In this document: piece by piece, positions 45,531 through 55,042 of the stretch
Position numbering within the stretch: position 1 is the stretch's first letter
How the letters are laid out: each line of letters opens with the position of its first letter
The notes under the pieces: model-generated
Database searches by the model: none
What the model was told of the DNA's origin: nothing
What the model saw: only the letters and a program-made list of their open reading frames with translations
Translations under genes and position numbers: made by a program
Assembly: GCA_020639295.1 (NCBI GenBank)
Contig: JACKGY010000006.1
Location: forward strand, 310,001 to 374,000
DNA length: 64,000 bases
DNA from: Planctomycetota bacterium
GTDB taxonomy: Bacteria > Planctomycetota > GCA-002687715 > DRQF01
Direction: 5' to 3'

Positions 45531-47399
45531 CTACTCGATCTGGAACTCGTGCATCTCGGTGTAGTACCACTGCAGGGTGTTGAAGCTGAAGGCTCGAGCC
45601 TGCAGGAGGAAGGTGAAACCCGAGGTCCCGGCGCCGACGCCACTGAGGATCGTGACCGGGGTGTTCGTTCCTGGCGAGGTGCTGCTCCAGGCGGGTCCGG
45701 CACCGTAGGTCGCGGGACTCAACCAGGCGTAGGTCGGCGGGCCGACGCCGATGGGACTCTGGCTGAAGGCCGTCGTCGGATAGACTTCGACATAGAGTTC
45801 CAGGAGGCTCCCGCTCGGCAGAACCGTGCCGTCGTGAGTCGTCACCTGGATCCCGACGGTCTCGAGCGGCTTGATGTGCTTGAGCCGATGGAAGGGTCCG
45901 GTCGAGATCGCGTAGCCGTCGATCGCCGGCGTCGCCGACCAGAGATCGACGAACTGTCCGGACGCGGCCGGCGTACCCGGATAGGACTGGACCTGGCCGT
46001 TATCCCGATACGCGATCTTGAAGACGCTCAGGTCGGTCCCGTCGAGATAGAGGACGTCGGGAAGCGCATCCTGATCGAGGTAGCCGACCTCGAAACCCAC
46101 GATCCCAGGAGCGGTCAGCGGGAAAGAAGGCGTGATGGACGTGCCCACGTAGCCCGATCCGGTGTTGGTAAGGAGTCTGAGATACTGACCGGTGGCGAGC
46201 GGCGAGGTCTCCAGGGTGAAGAAGTCGAGGTCACCATCGAGATCCGCGTCGAGGCAGCGGAAGTCCTGGATGTAGCCCGAGGGCAGGTACAGCGTGGCCA
46301 GGAGACTGATCGACGCGCCGCTGAACTCGAAGACATCGTACCGGGTCAGGAACGCGGTCACCGGCGGGCCCTGGACGATGAGGTCGGTCAGAGCATCGCC
46401 ATCGTAGTCGATGACCTGCGGCAGCGCGCCCGAGTGATAGGCGGTCGTGAGGCTGTAGCTGCCGATGATCGGGGTCGCCACCGGGTTGTCGGCCACGATC
46501 TCCGGGTTCATCAACACATGGACGGCGCCCGGAAGCGTGATGATGAGCTCGACGTACTGATCGCCGCCCGGAAGTCCGCCATCCACGTCCTTGAAGACGA
46601 GGTAGTGCGGCGCCGACCCGACGCCGCCGGTCGCGGGCAGGGTGAAGGAATTCGGCGTCGACAGGCCACCGCCCAGGTTGGCCGGGAGGCCCTTTCCGAC
46701 CGTGAGGTAGGAACCGCTGATCGTCGCCCAGAGATTCGCGCGCTTGGGGTCGGTGGTCGGCGGAGTGACGAACTGGACGTGATTCCACTTGGTCACCGCC
46801 CAGGCGTCGATGGTGGGCCCGATCTGGGCACTCGTACTCGTGGTGTGAATCAAGTCCTGGAGGAGGTTCGGCGCCCAGTACGAAGTGGGTCCATTGGGTC
46901 CACCGAGGTAGGCCGCGAGGGAATGGAAGGTATTCGACCCGTCGTATTCGATCACTCGGCCCATGAGGTCACCATAGCCGTCGCCATCCCAGTCGAAACC
47001 GTGGATGAGGTCGAGATCACAGGTCAAGGGAAAGGGCGTCGCACCCGCGGGGGGGAAACCCCAGGAGGTCCCCACGGTGATGCCGGCGGTCGTGGTGCCG
47101 CTGGCGTTCTCGTAGAGCTGGACCTGGTTGATCAGAGTGGTGGTCGGCGTTGCCTCGCGCAGGATCGGCGTCTGGGCCGACTGGTAGAGCTGACCGGTGG
47201 CCAGTCCACCGAGGCGCGCGCCGCTGAGCAGGAGGTTCTGGTCGGGGGCCAGGGCCACGCCGGTGCTGGAGTTGGCGCGATAGGTGACGTGGGTGAAGCT
47301 CTGGGCCAGACCCTGGAGGCTCGAGGCCAGCAGGAACATCAGGATCAGGCTGGGAATGCGGATGTCGATCTGGGGTTGTTCCGTTCTTCGGGACGTCAT
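45531..47399 (-). CDS. Large secreted FG-GAP/VCBS-type protein, 622 aa
   Basis: ATG at 47399 follows AGGAGA and begins a signal peptide (IPSLILMFLLASSLQGLAQ). Calcium-loop repeats occur through the chain: GFDWDGDGYGDLMGRV, DYDGDALTDLIVQGP, DADLDGDLDFFTLE and YLDQDALPDVLYLDG. This is the FG-GAP/VCBS pattern of surface beta-propellers. The rest is Ser/Thr/Gly-rich and aromatic, as in secreted adhesion-like proteins. Base composition looks visibly less GC-rich than in neighbouring genes, as is common for surface proteins or acquired genes. Ligand unknown; it may be cell-surface structural or carbohydrate-binding. Confidence 0.82.
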   Translation of the reverse strand: MTSRRTEQPQIDIRIPSLILMFLLASSLQGLAQSFTHVTYRANSSTGVALAPDQNLLLSGARLGGLATGQLYQSAQTPILREATPTTTLINQVQLYENASGTTTAGITVGTSWGFPPAGATPFPLTCDLDLIHGFDWDGDGYGDLMGRVIEYDGSNTFHSLAAYLGGPNGPTSYWAPNLLQDLIHTTSTSAQIGPTIDAWAVTKWNHVQFVTPPTTDPKRANLWATISGSYLTVGKGLPANLGGGLSTPNSFTLPATGGVGSAPHYLVFKDVDGGLPGGDQYVELIITLPGAVHVLMNPEIVADNPVATPIIGSYSLTTAYHSGALPQVIDYDGDALTDLIVQGPPVTAFLTRYDVFEFSGASISLLATLYLPSGYIQDFRCLDADLDGDLDFFTLETSPLATGQYLRLLTNTGSGYVGTSITPSFPLTAPGIVGFEVGYLDQDALPDVLYLDGTDLSVFKIAYRDNGQVQSYPGTPAASGQFVDLWSATPAIDGYAISTGPFHRLKHIKPLETVGIQVTTHDGTVLPSGSLLELYVEVYPTTAFSQSPIGVGPPTYAWLSPATYGAGPAWSSTSPGTNTPVTILSGVGAGTSGFTFLLQARAFSFNTLQWYYTEMHEFQIE

Positions 47400-47785
47400 G
47401 GATCTTCTCCTGGGTTGCGTCCGGTGGTGAAACGCGCTCGCGCGCGAGCGTCTCCGATCAGTCGTAGGTATCGCCTCGGCCTTACTCGAAATCGACGGTA
47501 TTGATTCGATGCCTTGCCGCAAGTGGCTCTGGCTGCTGCGACGACTTGCCCACCGTCAGCATTGAGTCGATACTTCATGACGCGAGCATGGCGCGAGTAG
47601 ATGGAATCGCAACGCGGCGTCAGCTCGCGAACGGGACCGCTCAGTGCGAGGTGTGCCGCGATGCCATCGTTCGTGCTTCGAAGCGGTGAGACGTCGCGAA
47701 GCCGCGGCGAAGACCTAGGGAACAGCCCGACGCGCTCGGCGACCATCGCGAGCGGGAACATGACCCGAGATCGCGGACGAGTCGA
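47400..47785. other. Intergenic region upstream of the FG-GAP gene
   Basis: 386 bp without a convincing gene. A 16-nt perfect palindrome CGCTCGCGCGCGAGCG (47435-47450) lies 36 nt before the FG-GAP start and could be an operator or leader hairpin. Base composition is more mixed than in the surroundings. I found no clear -35/-10 pair, tRNA or conserved RNA structure by eye. Confidence 0.5.
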
Positions 47786-48904
47786 TCAGGAAGAACGAAC
47801 CAGGATGATGACGAGGGCGATGAGCGCGACGATGGTGGCGACGAAGAAGAAGATCTTCCAGAAGCTCCAGGGCCGCTCGCCCTGGACCTCGCCGCTGCGC
47901 GCGTTGACCACGACGCGGTAGACCTTGCCGCGATAGCGATAGGCGTCGATCCAGACCGGCAGGAGCAGGTGCTTGAAGCTGACCTCGCGATGCGTGATGG
48001 CGCAGCTGTGGATCCGCTGCTCGTCGCCGCCGATGTCGCGGCAGATCGCGGCGCGGATCACGGGTTCCATCAGCTGCTCCGCGCGCTGGAAGCCGGCGCG
48101 CAGATCGACCTGGTAGGTCTCGGCCTTGAAGCCAGACAGGAAGGACTCCTGGAAGGGCACGAGATCGGCGAGATCCCAGGGTTCGAGAGCTTCCAGATAG
48201 TTGCGCGGCAGCGACTGGCTGGCCGCGACCAGGACGTCGTCGAAGACGACCTCGACCCGCCCTCGCGCTGGATACCAGCGCGTCCTGCGGACCTGCTGGT
48301 TCCGGGTGACCGTCTGGCCCTGGGCGTTGGTGGAGGTCGAGGTGACCGTCACCCAGTAGTGCTCGCCGCGTTCGCCGGTGTAGCGCGAGCTGGTGTCGGA
48401 GTCATAGGTCCAGTAGGGCAGGTAGATGCCCTGGAAGCGACCTTCCTGGCGCGCGAAGCGCTTCAGCTCGCTGGGCGCGAACCAGAGCGAGCCGATCCAG
48501 GTCCGGAACCGCTCGATCGCCTGGCGCCGGTCGAGGGCGAAGGGCAGAAGCGACTTCGGCTTGATCAGCTTGCGCGAGCCGTCGCGGGTGACGATGTCGG
48601 TGCCGCAGAAGGGACAGGGGAAGGCGGTGAGCTTCTCCGGCCGGTCCACCTCGGCGCCGCAGGCCTCGCACTTGACGGTGGCCCGCTCCTCGTGCTCGGC
48701 CGAGGCCTCGAGCTCGACCAGGGTGGCCTCGAAGTCGACTTCGTCGACCGTCTCGTCATCGAGGGCGATGTGGTTCTCGGCCCCGCAGAAGGAGCAGACG
48801 AGGAGCGTCGTCCCCGGGCTGAACTCCAGCTTGGCGCCGCAGTCCGAGCAGGGGAAACGGGCGACGTCCTCGTCGATCCGGTTCTCGTCCTGGTCCTCCA
48901 CCAT
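47786..48904 (-). CDS. Zinc-ribbon membrane-anchored protein (YdjG-like), 372 aa
   Basis: The N-terminus has two zinc ribbons: C-x2-C at FPCSDCGAKLEF with VCSFCGAENHI, then KCEACGAEVD with FPCPFCGTDI. A beta-rich domain (YLPYWTYDSDTSSRYTG, QVRRTRWYPARGRVEV, YRGKVYRVVVNARSGEVQG) and a C-terminal membrane helix (FFFVATIVALIALVIILV) follow. Such proteins are often mis-labelled primosomal protein N' because of the ribbon. The adjacent SPFH gene 13 nt upstream matches the Bacillus pspA-ydjGHI arrangement, so a membrane-stress role is suggested. The beta domain resembles the TM-linked region of YdjG rather than a helicase. Confidence 0.85.
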   Translation of the reverse strand: MVEDQDENRIDEDVARFPCSDCGAKLEFSPGTTLLVCSFCGAENHIALDDETVDEVDFEATLVELEASAEHEERATVKCEACGAEVDRPEKLTAFPCPFCGTDIVTRDGSRKLIKPKSLLPFALDRRQAIERFRTWIGSLWFAPSELKRFARQEGRFQGIYLPYWTYDSDTSSRYTGERGEHYWVTVTSTSTNAQGQTVTRNQQVRRTRWYPARGRVEVVFDDVLVAASQSLPRNYLEALEPWDLADLVPFQESFLSGFKAETYQVDLRAGFQRAEQLMEPVIRAAICRDIGGDEQRIHSCAITHREVSFKHLLLPVWIDAYRYRGKVYRVVVNARSGEVQGERPWSFWKIFFFVATIVALIALVIILVRSS

Positions 48905-48917
48905 CGTCTCCGAGCGA

Positions 48918-50033
48918 TCAGGCCTGCGGCGGGTCCGGCGGGAGCGGCGGCGGCACGGTGGCCAGGATGCTGGCCAGGGCCGGCACCTGGGCGGCGGCGG
49001 CCCAGCTCGCCATGCCCTCGGTCCAGACCAGGGTCTGGCCGTTCAGTCGCCCGGAGAGGACCTGCTGCCGCAGGGTGTCCATGGTGAAGGGGCCGCTGCG
49101 CTCGCCGCCGATCGCGACCCAGTAGCTGGCCTGACCGGGGATCGGCGGCGGGCTGGCTCCGGGACCCTGCTGGCCGGCCGTGCCCATCTGCTGCCCGAGC
49201 TGCTGGGCCATCGCGAAGCCCATGCCCATGCCCATGCCACCGGCGGCCATGCCCCCCGGATTCTGGGCTGCCTTCTCCATGGCCTCCGCGGCCTGGAACT
49301 GGGTGTAGGCGGCGAGGTTGCCGATCACGCCCATGCTCGTGCGCTTGTCGAGGGCCTCCTCGACGGCAGGCGGCAGCGAGATGTTCTCGACCAGGAGGCT
49401 CGCGAGTTCGAGGCCGTAGCCCTTGAACTCGGGGGCGATCCGATCGCGCAGGAAGTTGCCCAGCTCGTCGTAGTTGCCGGCCATGTCGAGGACCGGAATG
49501 CGGCTCTCGCCGAGGACGTCGGCGAAGCGCGATACGAGGTGGTTGCGAAGCTGATTGGTGATCTCGTCGGCGGTGAAGGTCCCTTCGGTCCCGACCACCT
49601 CCTTGATGAAGACGCCCGGCTCCTCGACCCGGATGACGTAGGTGCCGAAGGCGCGCAGGCGGACCGGGCCGAACTCGGCGTCACGCATCATCACCGGGTT
49701 CTTGGTGCCCCAGCGCAGGTCGGTGAAGCGCCGGGTCGAGACGAAATAGACCTCGGCCTTGAAGGGGCTCTCGAAGCCGTACTTCCAGCCCTTGAGGGTG
49801 GCGAGGATGGGCAGGTTCTTGGTCTGCAGCTCGTAGGTTCCCGGACGGAACACGTCGGCCAGCTCGCCCTCGTTGATGAAGACCGCCGCCTGACCCTCGC
49901 GCACGACCAGCTTGGCGCCGTACTTGATCTCGTTGCCGTAGCGCTCGAAGCGGTGGACCATGGTGTCGCCGCTGTCGTCGAGCCACTCGACGATGTCGAT
50001 GAACTCGCCCTTGATCTTGTCCCAGAGTCCCAT
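48918..50033 (-). CDS. SPFH-domain protein with C-terminal GYF_2 module (YdjI-like), 371 aa
   Basis: The SPFH-like core is about 20-260: VVREGQAAVFINEGELADVF, GTYELQTKNLPIL, FVSTRRFTDLRWGTKNPV, GYGLELASLLVENISLPP. A Met/Gly-rich linker (GGMAAGGMGMGMGFAM) leads to a GYF_2 domain (YWVAIGGERSGPFTMDTLRQ, WTEGMASW), which usually binds proline-rich partners. No N-terminal membrane helix is seen, unlike classical flotillins, so it is the YdjI/virion-core-like class recruited by the anchored YdjG-like partner. It is first in a two-gene operon and divergent from the lipid ABC system. Confidence 0.9.
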   Translation of the reverse strand: MGLWDKIKGEFIDIVEWLDDSGDTMVHRFERYGNEIKYGAKLVVREGQAAVFINEGELADVFRPGTYELQTKNLPILATLKGWKYGFESPFKAEVYFVSTRRFTDLRWGTKNPVMMRDAEFGPVRLRAFGTYVIRVEEPGVFIKEVVGTEGTFTADEITNQLRNHLVSRFADVLGESRIPVLDMAGNYDELGNFLRDRIAPEFKGYGLELASLLVENISLPPAVEEALDKRTSMGVIGNLAAYTQFQAAEAMEKAAQNPGGMAAGGMGMGMGFAMAQQLGQQMGTAGQQGPGASPPPIPGQASYWVAIGGERSGPFTMDTLRQQVLSGRLNGQTLVWTEGMASWAAAAQVPALASILATVPPPLPPDPPQA

Positions 50034-50227
50034 GAGCCTCGGTCTCCTCTGTGGTCCGATGTCGCCGCATCATAACCCGAATGGACGGTGGTTTGGCGAG
50101 CCGCATTCGCCGCTCGGCATGGGGATTCGTGGAAAGCCCGGAGCGCTGGGACGAATGGCCCGGGGCCGGCTCCGATCGGGGTCTCGGCCTGTTAGGATGC
50201 GAAGGCCACGGGAGGCCCGAAGAGGCG

Positions 50228-51505
50228 ATGACGAGTCGAACCGCCGGCCATGGGGCCAGGAAAGCGCTGCGCATCTTGCTGGGAGCCTCGTTCTGGGCCC
50301 TGGTCGGCCTGCTCCTCGTGCGCGGCTTCCGCGACCAGGGTCTGCTGGCCGAGACCAGCCGGCGCCTGCGAAGCCACGCCCTCGCCGAGCCACCCCGCTT
50401 CACGGCCCGCTTTCCCGCGGGTTCGCCGCTGGCCCCCGGCAATCCCCTGCGCATCCGGGTCGAGAACGGCTTCTTCGCCGCCGGCCGCATCGAGGAGGTC
50501 GGCGCGCCCGAGAACGGTCTGGTGCCGGTCGTCGTGTCGATCTTCCCCGAGTACGCCGATCGCCTCGGTCCCGACACCCGCCTGATCGCGGCCCGCACCT
50601 CGGGCGACATCAGCTGGGTGGTCCAGACCCTGCTCCCCGACAGCCGTCGCGACTACATCCAGGCCCAGCTGCGCGGTCGCTGGCACGACGAGAAGGACGA
50701 CCTCCTCCAGCTCCTCAAGCCGGGCCTGAAGCGGCTCTCCGCCGACAGCTTCGAACTCCTCCGCCGACGTCTGCCGCTGGTGGTGGCCGCCCACCGCGCC
50801 GAGGTCGATCAGATCATGGAGGTCCTGCGCGAGCGGGGCTGGCACGGCGAGCTCGAGGAGGTCTTCAACCAGGTGGTCTGGCCGCTGGTGGAGCAGCGTT
50901 CGCTCGGCCTGCTCGAGGCCATCGGCAACGAGCTGGTCGAGGAGCTCCCGGTCTGGTCGATGTCCTGGTCCTACGTGGTGCAGTCGATGCCCTTCGGCTC
51001 GAAGGATCGGCTCGAGAAGCGCCTGCGCGCCTTCCTCCAGGAGGACGCGGTGCCGATCGTCAAGAAGCACGGCCCCGAATTCGAGGCCATGGCGCGCGAG
51101 GTGCTGAACGAGACCAGCCACGACGAACGCACGCGCGCCGCCACCGGGCGCGCGCTCACCGCCATCTCCGAGGACCCGCGCTTCAACCAGGCCCTGGAGC
51201 GGCTGCTCGAGGCCCTGGTGGTGGAAGACCAGGAGGTTCGCGCCTTCGGGGCGACGATCTGGCAACGGGCCGACCTGCGCGAGCCGCTCGAGGACTTCCT
51301 CGGCCGCTTCGAGCCCGAGATCAAGCGGATCGCCAACAGCCTCCTGCTCGACGAGTCCCGGCGCGGGATCAATCCCGATCTGGCGCGGGTCTTGCGCCGC
51401 AAGCTCCTGCGCGAGGACGAGGACTGGGTCCTGCTCGACCCGGGTGCCGCCGGCCCCGGTCCGGTACCCGCCGTCCTGCCCGGCGAGAACGGGGGCATCC
51501 GGTGA
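50228..51505 (+). CDS. Membrane-anchored MCE/MlaD-like protein of the lipid ABC system, 425 aa
   Basis: ATG at 50228 has a GAGG close upstream. An N-terminal helix (ILLGASFWALVGLLLVRGF, about 14-34) is followed by a region resembling an MCE domain (FTARFPAGSPLAPGNPLRIR, GFFAAGRIEEVGAP, PDTRLIAARTSG, about 50-135). A long helical part (150-400) with EDPRFNQALERLLEALV may form the tubular helix seen in MCE proteins. Its stop overlaps the next gene by 4 nt (GTGA). The MCE match is weak by eye, but its coupling to an MlaFE-like fusion strongly supports a periplasmic substrate-bridge role. Confidence 0.65.
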   Translation: MTSRTAGHGARKALRILLGASFWALVGLLLVRGFRDQGLLAETSRRLRSHALAEPPRFTARFPAGSPLAPGNPLRIRVENGFFAAGRIEEVGAPENGLVPVVVSIFPEYADRLGPDTRLIAARTSGDISWVVQTLLPDSRRDYIQAQLRGRWHDEKDDLLQLLKPGLKRLSADSFELLRRRLPLVVAAHRAEVDQIMEVLRERGWHGELEEVFNQVVWPLVEQRSLGLLEAIGNELVEELPVWSMSWSYVVQSMPFGSKDRLEKRLRAFLQEDAVPIVKKHGPEFEAMAREVLNETSHDERTRAATGRALTAISEDPRFNQALERLLEALVVEDQEVRAFGATIWQRADLREPLEDFLGRFEPEIKRIANSLLLDESRRGINPDLARVLRRKLLREDEDWVLLDPGAAGPGPVPAVLPGENGGIR

Positions 51506-53049
51506 CCACGCCCGCGATCGAGATCGAGGGCTTGAGCATCCGCCTCGGCGACCGGGTCCTGCTCGAGCGGGCCGACCTCGAGGTGGCGCGCGGCGAACTC
51601 GTGCTCCTGGTCGGCCTCTCCGGCAGCGGCAAGTCGATCACCCTGAAGCTGCTCAACGGGCTCCTCGAACGCGACCGCGGCCCCTTCGCGATCGCCGGCC
51701 ACGTCCGCATCTGCGGCGAGGAGCTGCCCGGCGGCGCGCGGCGGCATGCCGGCATCGTCTTCCAGGACTTCGGTCTCTTCGACGAATGGTCGAGCCGCGA
51801 GAACCTGCTCTTCGGCCGCGACCACGGTCGCGCCCGCGGTGCCGATCGCGAGCGCATCGCGGACGAACTCCTGAGGGAGTTCAAGCTCGAGGCGGCACCC
51901 CACCCCACCGCCCTCTCCGGTGGCATGAAGCAACGCCTGGCCCTCGCCCGGGTGCTCGCCCAGGACCCGGAGATCATCTTCTACGACGAGCCGACCTCGG
52001 GGCTCGACCCGGCGATGTCCGCCCAGGTCGCCGAGCGCATCCGGCGCACCAACGACGAGCACGGCAAGACCTCCTTCGTGGTGACCCACGATCTGGAGTC
52101 GCTGGCCGGGATCGCCGACCGCATCGTGCTCCTCGATCCGGTCGAGCGCCGCTTCCGCGAACTCGACCGGGCCGAGGTCGAAGGCGTGATGCGCGGTCTG
52201 AAGCCGATCGAGGACGGCGACACCCGGACGCGACGACGTCCCCTCGCCGCGCGGGCCCTGGCCTTCCTCGAGGGCAGCGGTCGCGCCCTCGAGGCCGGGC
52301 TGATCACGCTCGCGAGCCTCCTGCCCCGCTGGCCGCGGGCACGTTGGGGATTCCGCTACCTGCTCTACTACCTGCGGCTCACCAGCCTCGGCTCGGCCTT
52401 GCTCTACGTCGGCATCTGCGGCTTCATCCTCGGCCTGATCGTCACCTGGTTCACCTTCAGCTTCCTGCCCTTCAAGGAGTTCACCGAGCCGCTCCTGATC
52501 GACAACGTCATCGGCGCGATCGGCTTCAGCCTCTACCGCATCATGTCGCCCGGCATGGTGGCGATGCTGGTCGCCGCGCGCAGCGGCGCGGCGATCGCCG
52601 CCGACGTCGGCAATCGGGTCTACAGCCGACAGACCGAGGCGCTGCGCAGCTTCGGCGTCCGGCCGGAGCGCTACCTGCTCACCAACGTCCTCTGGGCCCA
52701 GCTCCTCGGCATGCCGCTGCTCTGCGCGGTCAACTTCCTCGCCGCGCGCCTGGCCAGCCTGATCGTCTTCGCGGCGATCAAGCCCGAGTACTCGACCTGG
52801 TTCTGGTCGAACGAGTTCAGCCGATTCCTAGCCGCCGACGGCCGGCTCTGGGAGGGCAGCGGCTGGCTGGCGGCAAAGTGCCTGCTCTCGGCCTTCGGGG
52901 TCGGCTCGATCTCGGTCTTCCTCGGCCTGCGGCCGAAGGAGAGCGGTCGCGACGTGGCCGGCGCGGTCACCCGCTCGATCATCTGGGGCACGCTCTTCGT
53001 GCTCCTGGTCCAGACCATCGCCGCGCTGATGGAGTTCGAGCCGATCTGA
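51502..53049 (+). CDS. Fused ABC ATPase and MlaE-type permease (lipid transport), 515 aa
   Basis: Residues 1-240 are an MlaF-like ATPase: Walker A GLSGSGKS, Q-loop region VFQDFGLFDEWSSREN, signature LSGGMKQR, Walker B IIFYDEPTSGLDP and switch VVTHDLES. Residues about 270-515 are an MlaE permease (SALLYVGICGFILGLIV, RIMSPGMVAMLVAARSGAAIAADVGNR, GVRPERYLLTNVLWAQLL). In Escherichia coli these are separate proteins (MlaF, MlaE). The GTG start at 51502 overlaps the MCE-like stop, implying tight co-translation. It probably moves phospholipids between the membranes; direction is not determinable. Confidence 0.92.
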   Translation: MTTPAIEIEGLSIRLGDRVLLERADLEVARGELVLLVGLSGSGKSITLKLLNGLLERDRGPFAIAGHVRICGEELPGGARRHAGIVFQDFGLFDEWSSRENLLFGRDHGRARGADRERIADELLREFKLEAAPHPTALSGGMKQRLALARVLAQDPEIIFYDEPTSGLDPAMSAQVAERIRRTNDEHGKTSFVVTHDLESLAGIADRIVLLDPVERRFRELDRAEVEGVMRGLKPIEDGDTRTRRRPLAARALAFLEGSGRALEAGLITLASLLPRWPRARWGFRYLLYYLRLTSLGSALLYVGICGFILGLIVTWFTFSFLPFKEFTEPLLIDNVIGAIGFSLYRIMSPGMVAMLVAARSGAAIAADVGNRVYSRQTEALRSFGVRPERYLLTNVLWAQLLGMPLLCAVNFLAARLASLIVFAAIKPEYSTWFWSNEFSRFLAADGRLWEGSGWLAAKCLLSAFGVGSISVFLGLRPKESGRDVAGAVTRSIIWGTLFVLLVQTIAALMEFEPI

Positions 53050-53061
53050 ACTCCGCCCCGG

Positions 53062-54912
53062 TCAGCGACCCGAGGAGGGATTGCGCGAGAAGCGGTAGGA
53101 GAGTTCCAGACAGCAGGTGAGCAGGGCGACCCGGGCCGGATCGGCCGCGAGCAGGCCGCGGATGCCGTCGGCACCCCCCTTCATGCTGCTGAAGTGGCCG
53201 CGCACCGCGCTCTCCATGCCGAGCTGCCAGACCTGCCAGGCCGGGCTGGCCTCGGCGTTCATCAGCAGGGCCCCGAAATACAGATAGTCCAGGTCGGCCG
53301 GCTCGTTGCCGTCGCCGTCCTCGGGCGGCGACTCGATCACCTTGCCGATCGCCGCGACCAGCTTCTCGTCCTCGGCCGACTCGGCGCCGGCCCGGCTGCG
53401 GGCGAGCGCGGCGATGGCGGTCAGGGAGTGCTGGTGCCGGCCGTAGAAGGGATCGACCGCGCCCCGGACCCGGGTCGGCGGGTTGCCCCGGGCGTCGAGA
53501 CCGATCAGGCCATCGGCGCCGGCGAGCTTGTCGAGCCAGGACCTGGCCTTGCCGGCCACCTCCTCCGGAACCTCGAGCCCGACGTCCTCGGCGGCCCGCA
53601 GGGCCATGAGCGCCCAGGTGCTCACCACGAGATCGGTGTGCGGATCGGCGCCGACCAGCCCCCAGAGGCCGCGCTCGTTGCGGCAGCGCAGCATGAAGGC
53701 CAGGGCCCGTTCGGCGGCCTCCTGGTGCTCGTCGGCTCCGGTGAGGCCGCAGGTCTCGATCAGGGCGAGCGTGCCCAGGACGTGGTCGAAGGAGAAGCCC
53801 TCCTCGCGGCCAGCGAGCGAACCATTGGCGCGCTGCCGTGACTTGATGAACTCCCAGGCCCGGCCGACCTCGCGCTGGTAGTCGCCCTCCTCCGGGCTGT
53901 GGAATTCGCCCAGGAAGGCCAGCATCGCCAGGGCGGTGGTGCCGAGGGCCGACTGGTCGGAGCCGGCACCGGGGGCCCAGGAGCCGTCGCCCTTCTGCGA
54001 GCGCGCGAGCGCCTTCAGGCCGTTGTCGATGACGCCGGGCAGCCAGGCCGGGTCGCCGAGCGTGCCGAAGCCGAGCAACCGGAGGATGTTGAAGCCGCCG
54101 AACTCGCCCTGGAGGAAGATCCGATCGACCCCCGCCTTCTCGGCGCAACGATAGACCTCGTCGAGTCGATCGCAGGTGATTCCGGTCGACTGATGGAGGC
54201 CGAGGTAAGCCTTGCGGGAGATGTCCCGGGTCTTCTTCACGCGCGCGGCCAGCTCGGCGATGCCGGCCTCGTCGGCCTTGCCCGAGAATCGTTCGCCGTC
54301 GACGCGCAGCGTACTGCCGTCCAGGATCGCCACGATCGTCCTCTGATTCCGACGCTCCCACCACTTGGCGACGCGCTCGGCCTCGCCGAGCTTCTCGTCG
54401 CCGGGCTCGGCCTCCTCGTCGAGATCCTCCGGCTGTGCGCCGCCGAGGGTCACGATCTGCACGCCGTCGAAGTCCATGACCGTGCGTTCGGGATCGGTGG
54501 CGCTGAGGCGATGGCGGGGAGCGTCGGGCTCGACCCGGGCGAAGTAGACCGTGATCCGCCCCTCGTCGATCCTGGCGACGCCCCGGGCGACGGCCTGGAG
54601 CCGCGCGACGCTGCTGCCCGACTCGCAACGCACGAGGACTTCGACCGCGCCGGGCCGGGCGCGCAGCCTCTCGACCAGACGGTGGAGCGTGACCCGCTCG
54701 TCGGCGACGACCAGGCCGTCCGCGCGCTCGAGCCGCGCTTCGTCCCAGCCCTCGGGCAGCTTGCCGTCGGGCCGACGTGGCGGCGGCGGCGCGGTGAGCA
54801 GGACCTCGAAGGCGGCGTCGCCGGCGGTCCTGGTCTCCGACTGGGCGCCGAGGAAGGCCGGCGAAATCAGGGCGAGAACGAGGACGACGAAGGCGGCTCG
54901 TGACCGGGTCAT
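53062..54912 (-). CDS. Exported prenyltransferase/squalene-cyclase-like toroid protein, 616 aa
   Basis: A signal peptide (AAFVVLVLALISPAFLGAQ) is followed by an N-terminal region (about 30-130) with an ExbD-like strand pattern (VVADERVTLHRLVERL, EVLVRCESGSSVARLQ). The C-terminal 330 residues are an alpha/alpha toroid with QW-like repeats: LARSQKGDGSWAPG, SRQRANGSLAGREEGF, FMLRCRNERGLWGL. No DxDD or other cyclase catalytic motif was seen, so it is probably a structural or binding toroid. It is convergent with the MlaFE-like fusion (12-nt gap) and divergent from the SurA-like gene. Similar toroid proteins are abundant in planctomycete-type genomes; function unknown. Confidence 0.8.
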   Translation of the reverse strand: MTRSRAAFVVLVLALISPAFLGAQSETRTAGDAAFEVLLTAPPPPRRPDGKLPEGWDEARLERADGLVVADERVTLHRLVERLRARPGAVEVLVRCESGSSVARLQAVARGVARIDEGRITVYFARVEPDAPRHRLSATDPERTVMDFDGVQIVTLGGAQPEDLDEEAEPGDEKLGEAERVAKWWERRNQRTIVAILDGSTLRVDGERFSGKADEAGIAELAARVKKTRDISRKAYLGLHQSTGITCDRLDEVYRCAEKAGVDRIFLQGEFGGFNILRLLGFGTLGDPAWLPGVIDNGLKALARSQKGDGSWAPGAGSDQSALGTTALAMLAFLGEFHSPEEGDYQREVGRAWEFIKSRQRANGSLAGREEGFSFDHVLGTLALIETCGLTGADEHQEAAERALAFMLRCRNERGLWGLVGADPHTDLVVSTWALMALRAAEDVGLEVPEEVAGKARSWLDKLAGADGLIGLDARGNPPTRVRGAVDPFYGRHQHSLTAIAALARSRAGAESAEDEKLVAAIGKVIESPPEDGDGNEPADLDYLYFGALLMNAEASPAWQVWQLGMESAVRGHFSSMKGGADGIRGLLAADPARVALLTCCLELSYRFSRNPSSGR

Positions 54913-55042
54913 GATCGGATCTCCTCCACGCTGCTCCGCCCCGGAGTCTACCACGGCGGCGGCGCCGGCGCGGTTTCCTGGTCCGCGGGTCGGGACTCCG
55001 CTATCCTCGCCACTGTCCCTGGAGTCCGCTGAGAGTCCGCCC

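Noticed and set aside
47786..48904. Annotation as primosomal protein N' (PriA-like helicase)
   Set aside because: Only the zinc ribbons are shared; no helicase motifs are present, and it ends in a membrane helix next to an SPFH gene.
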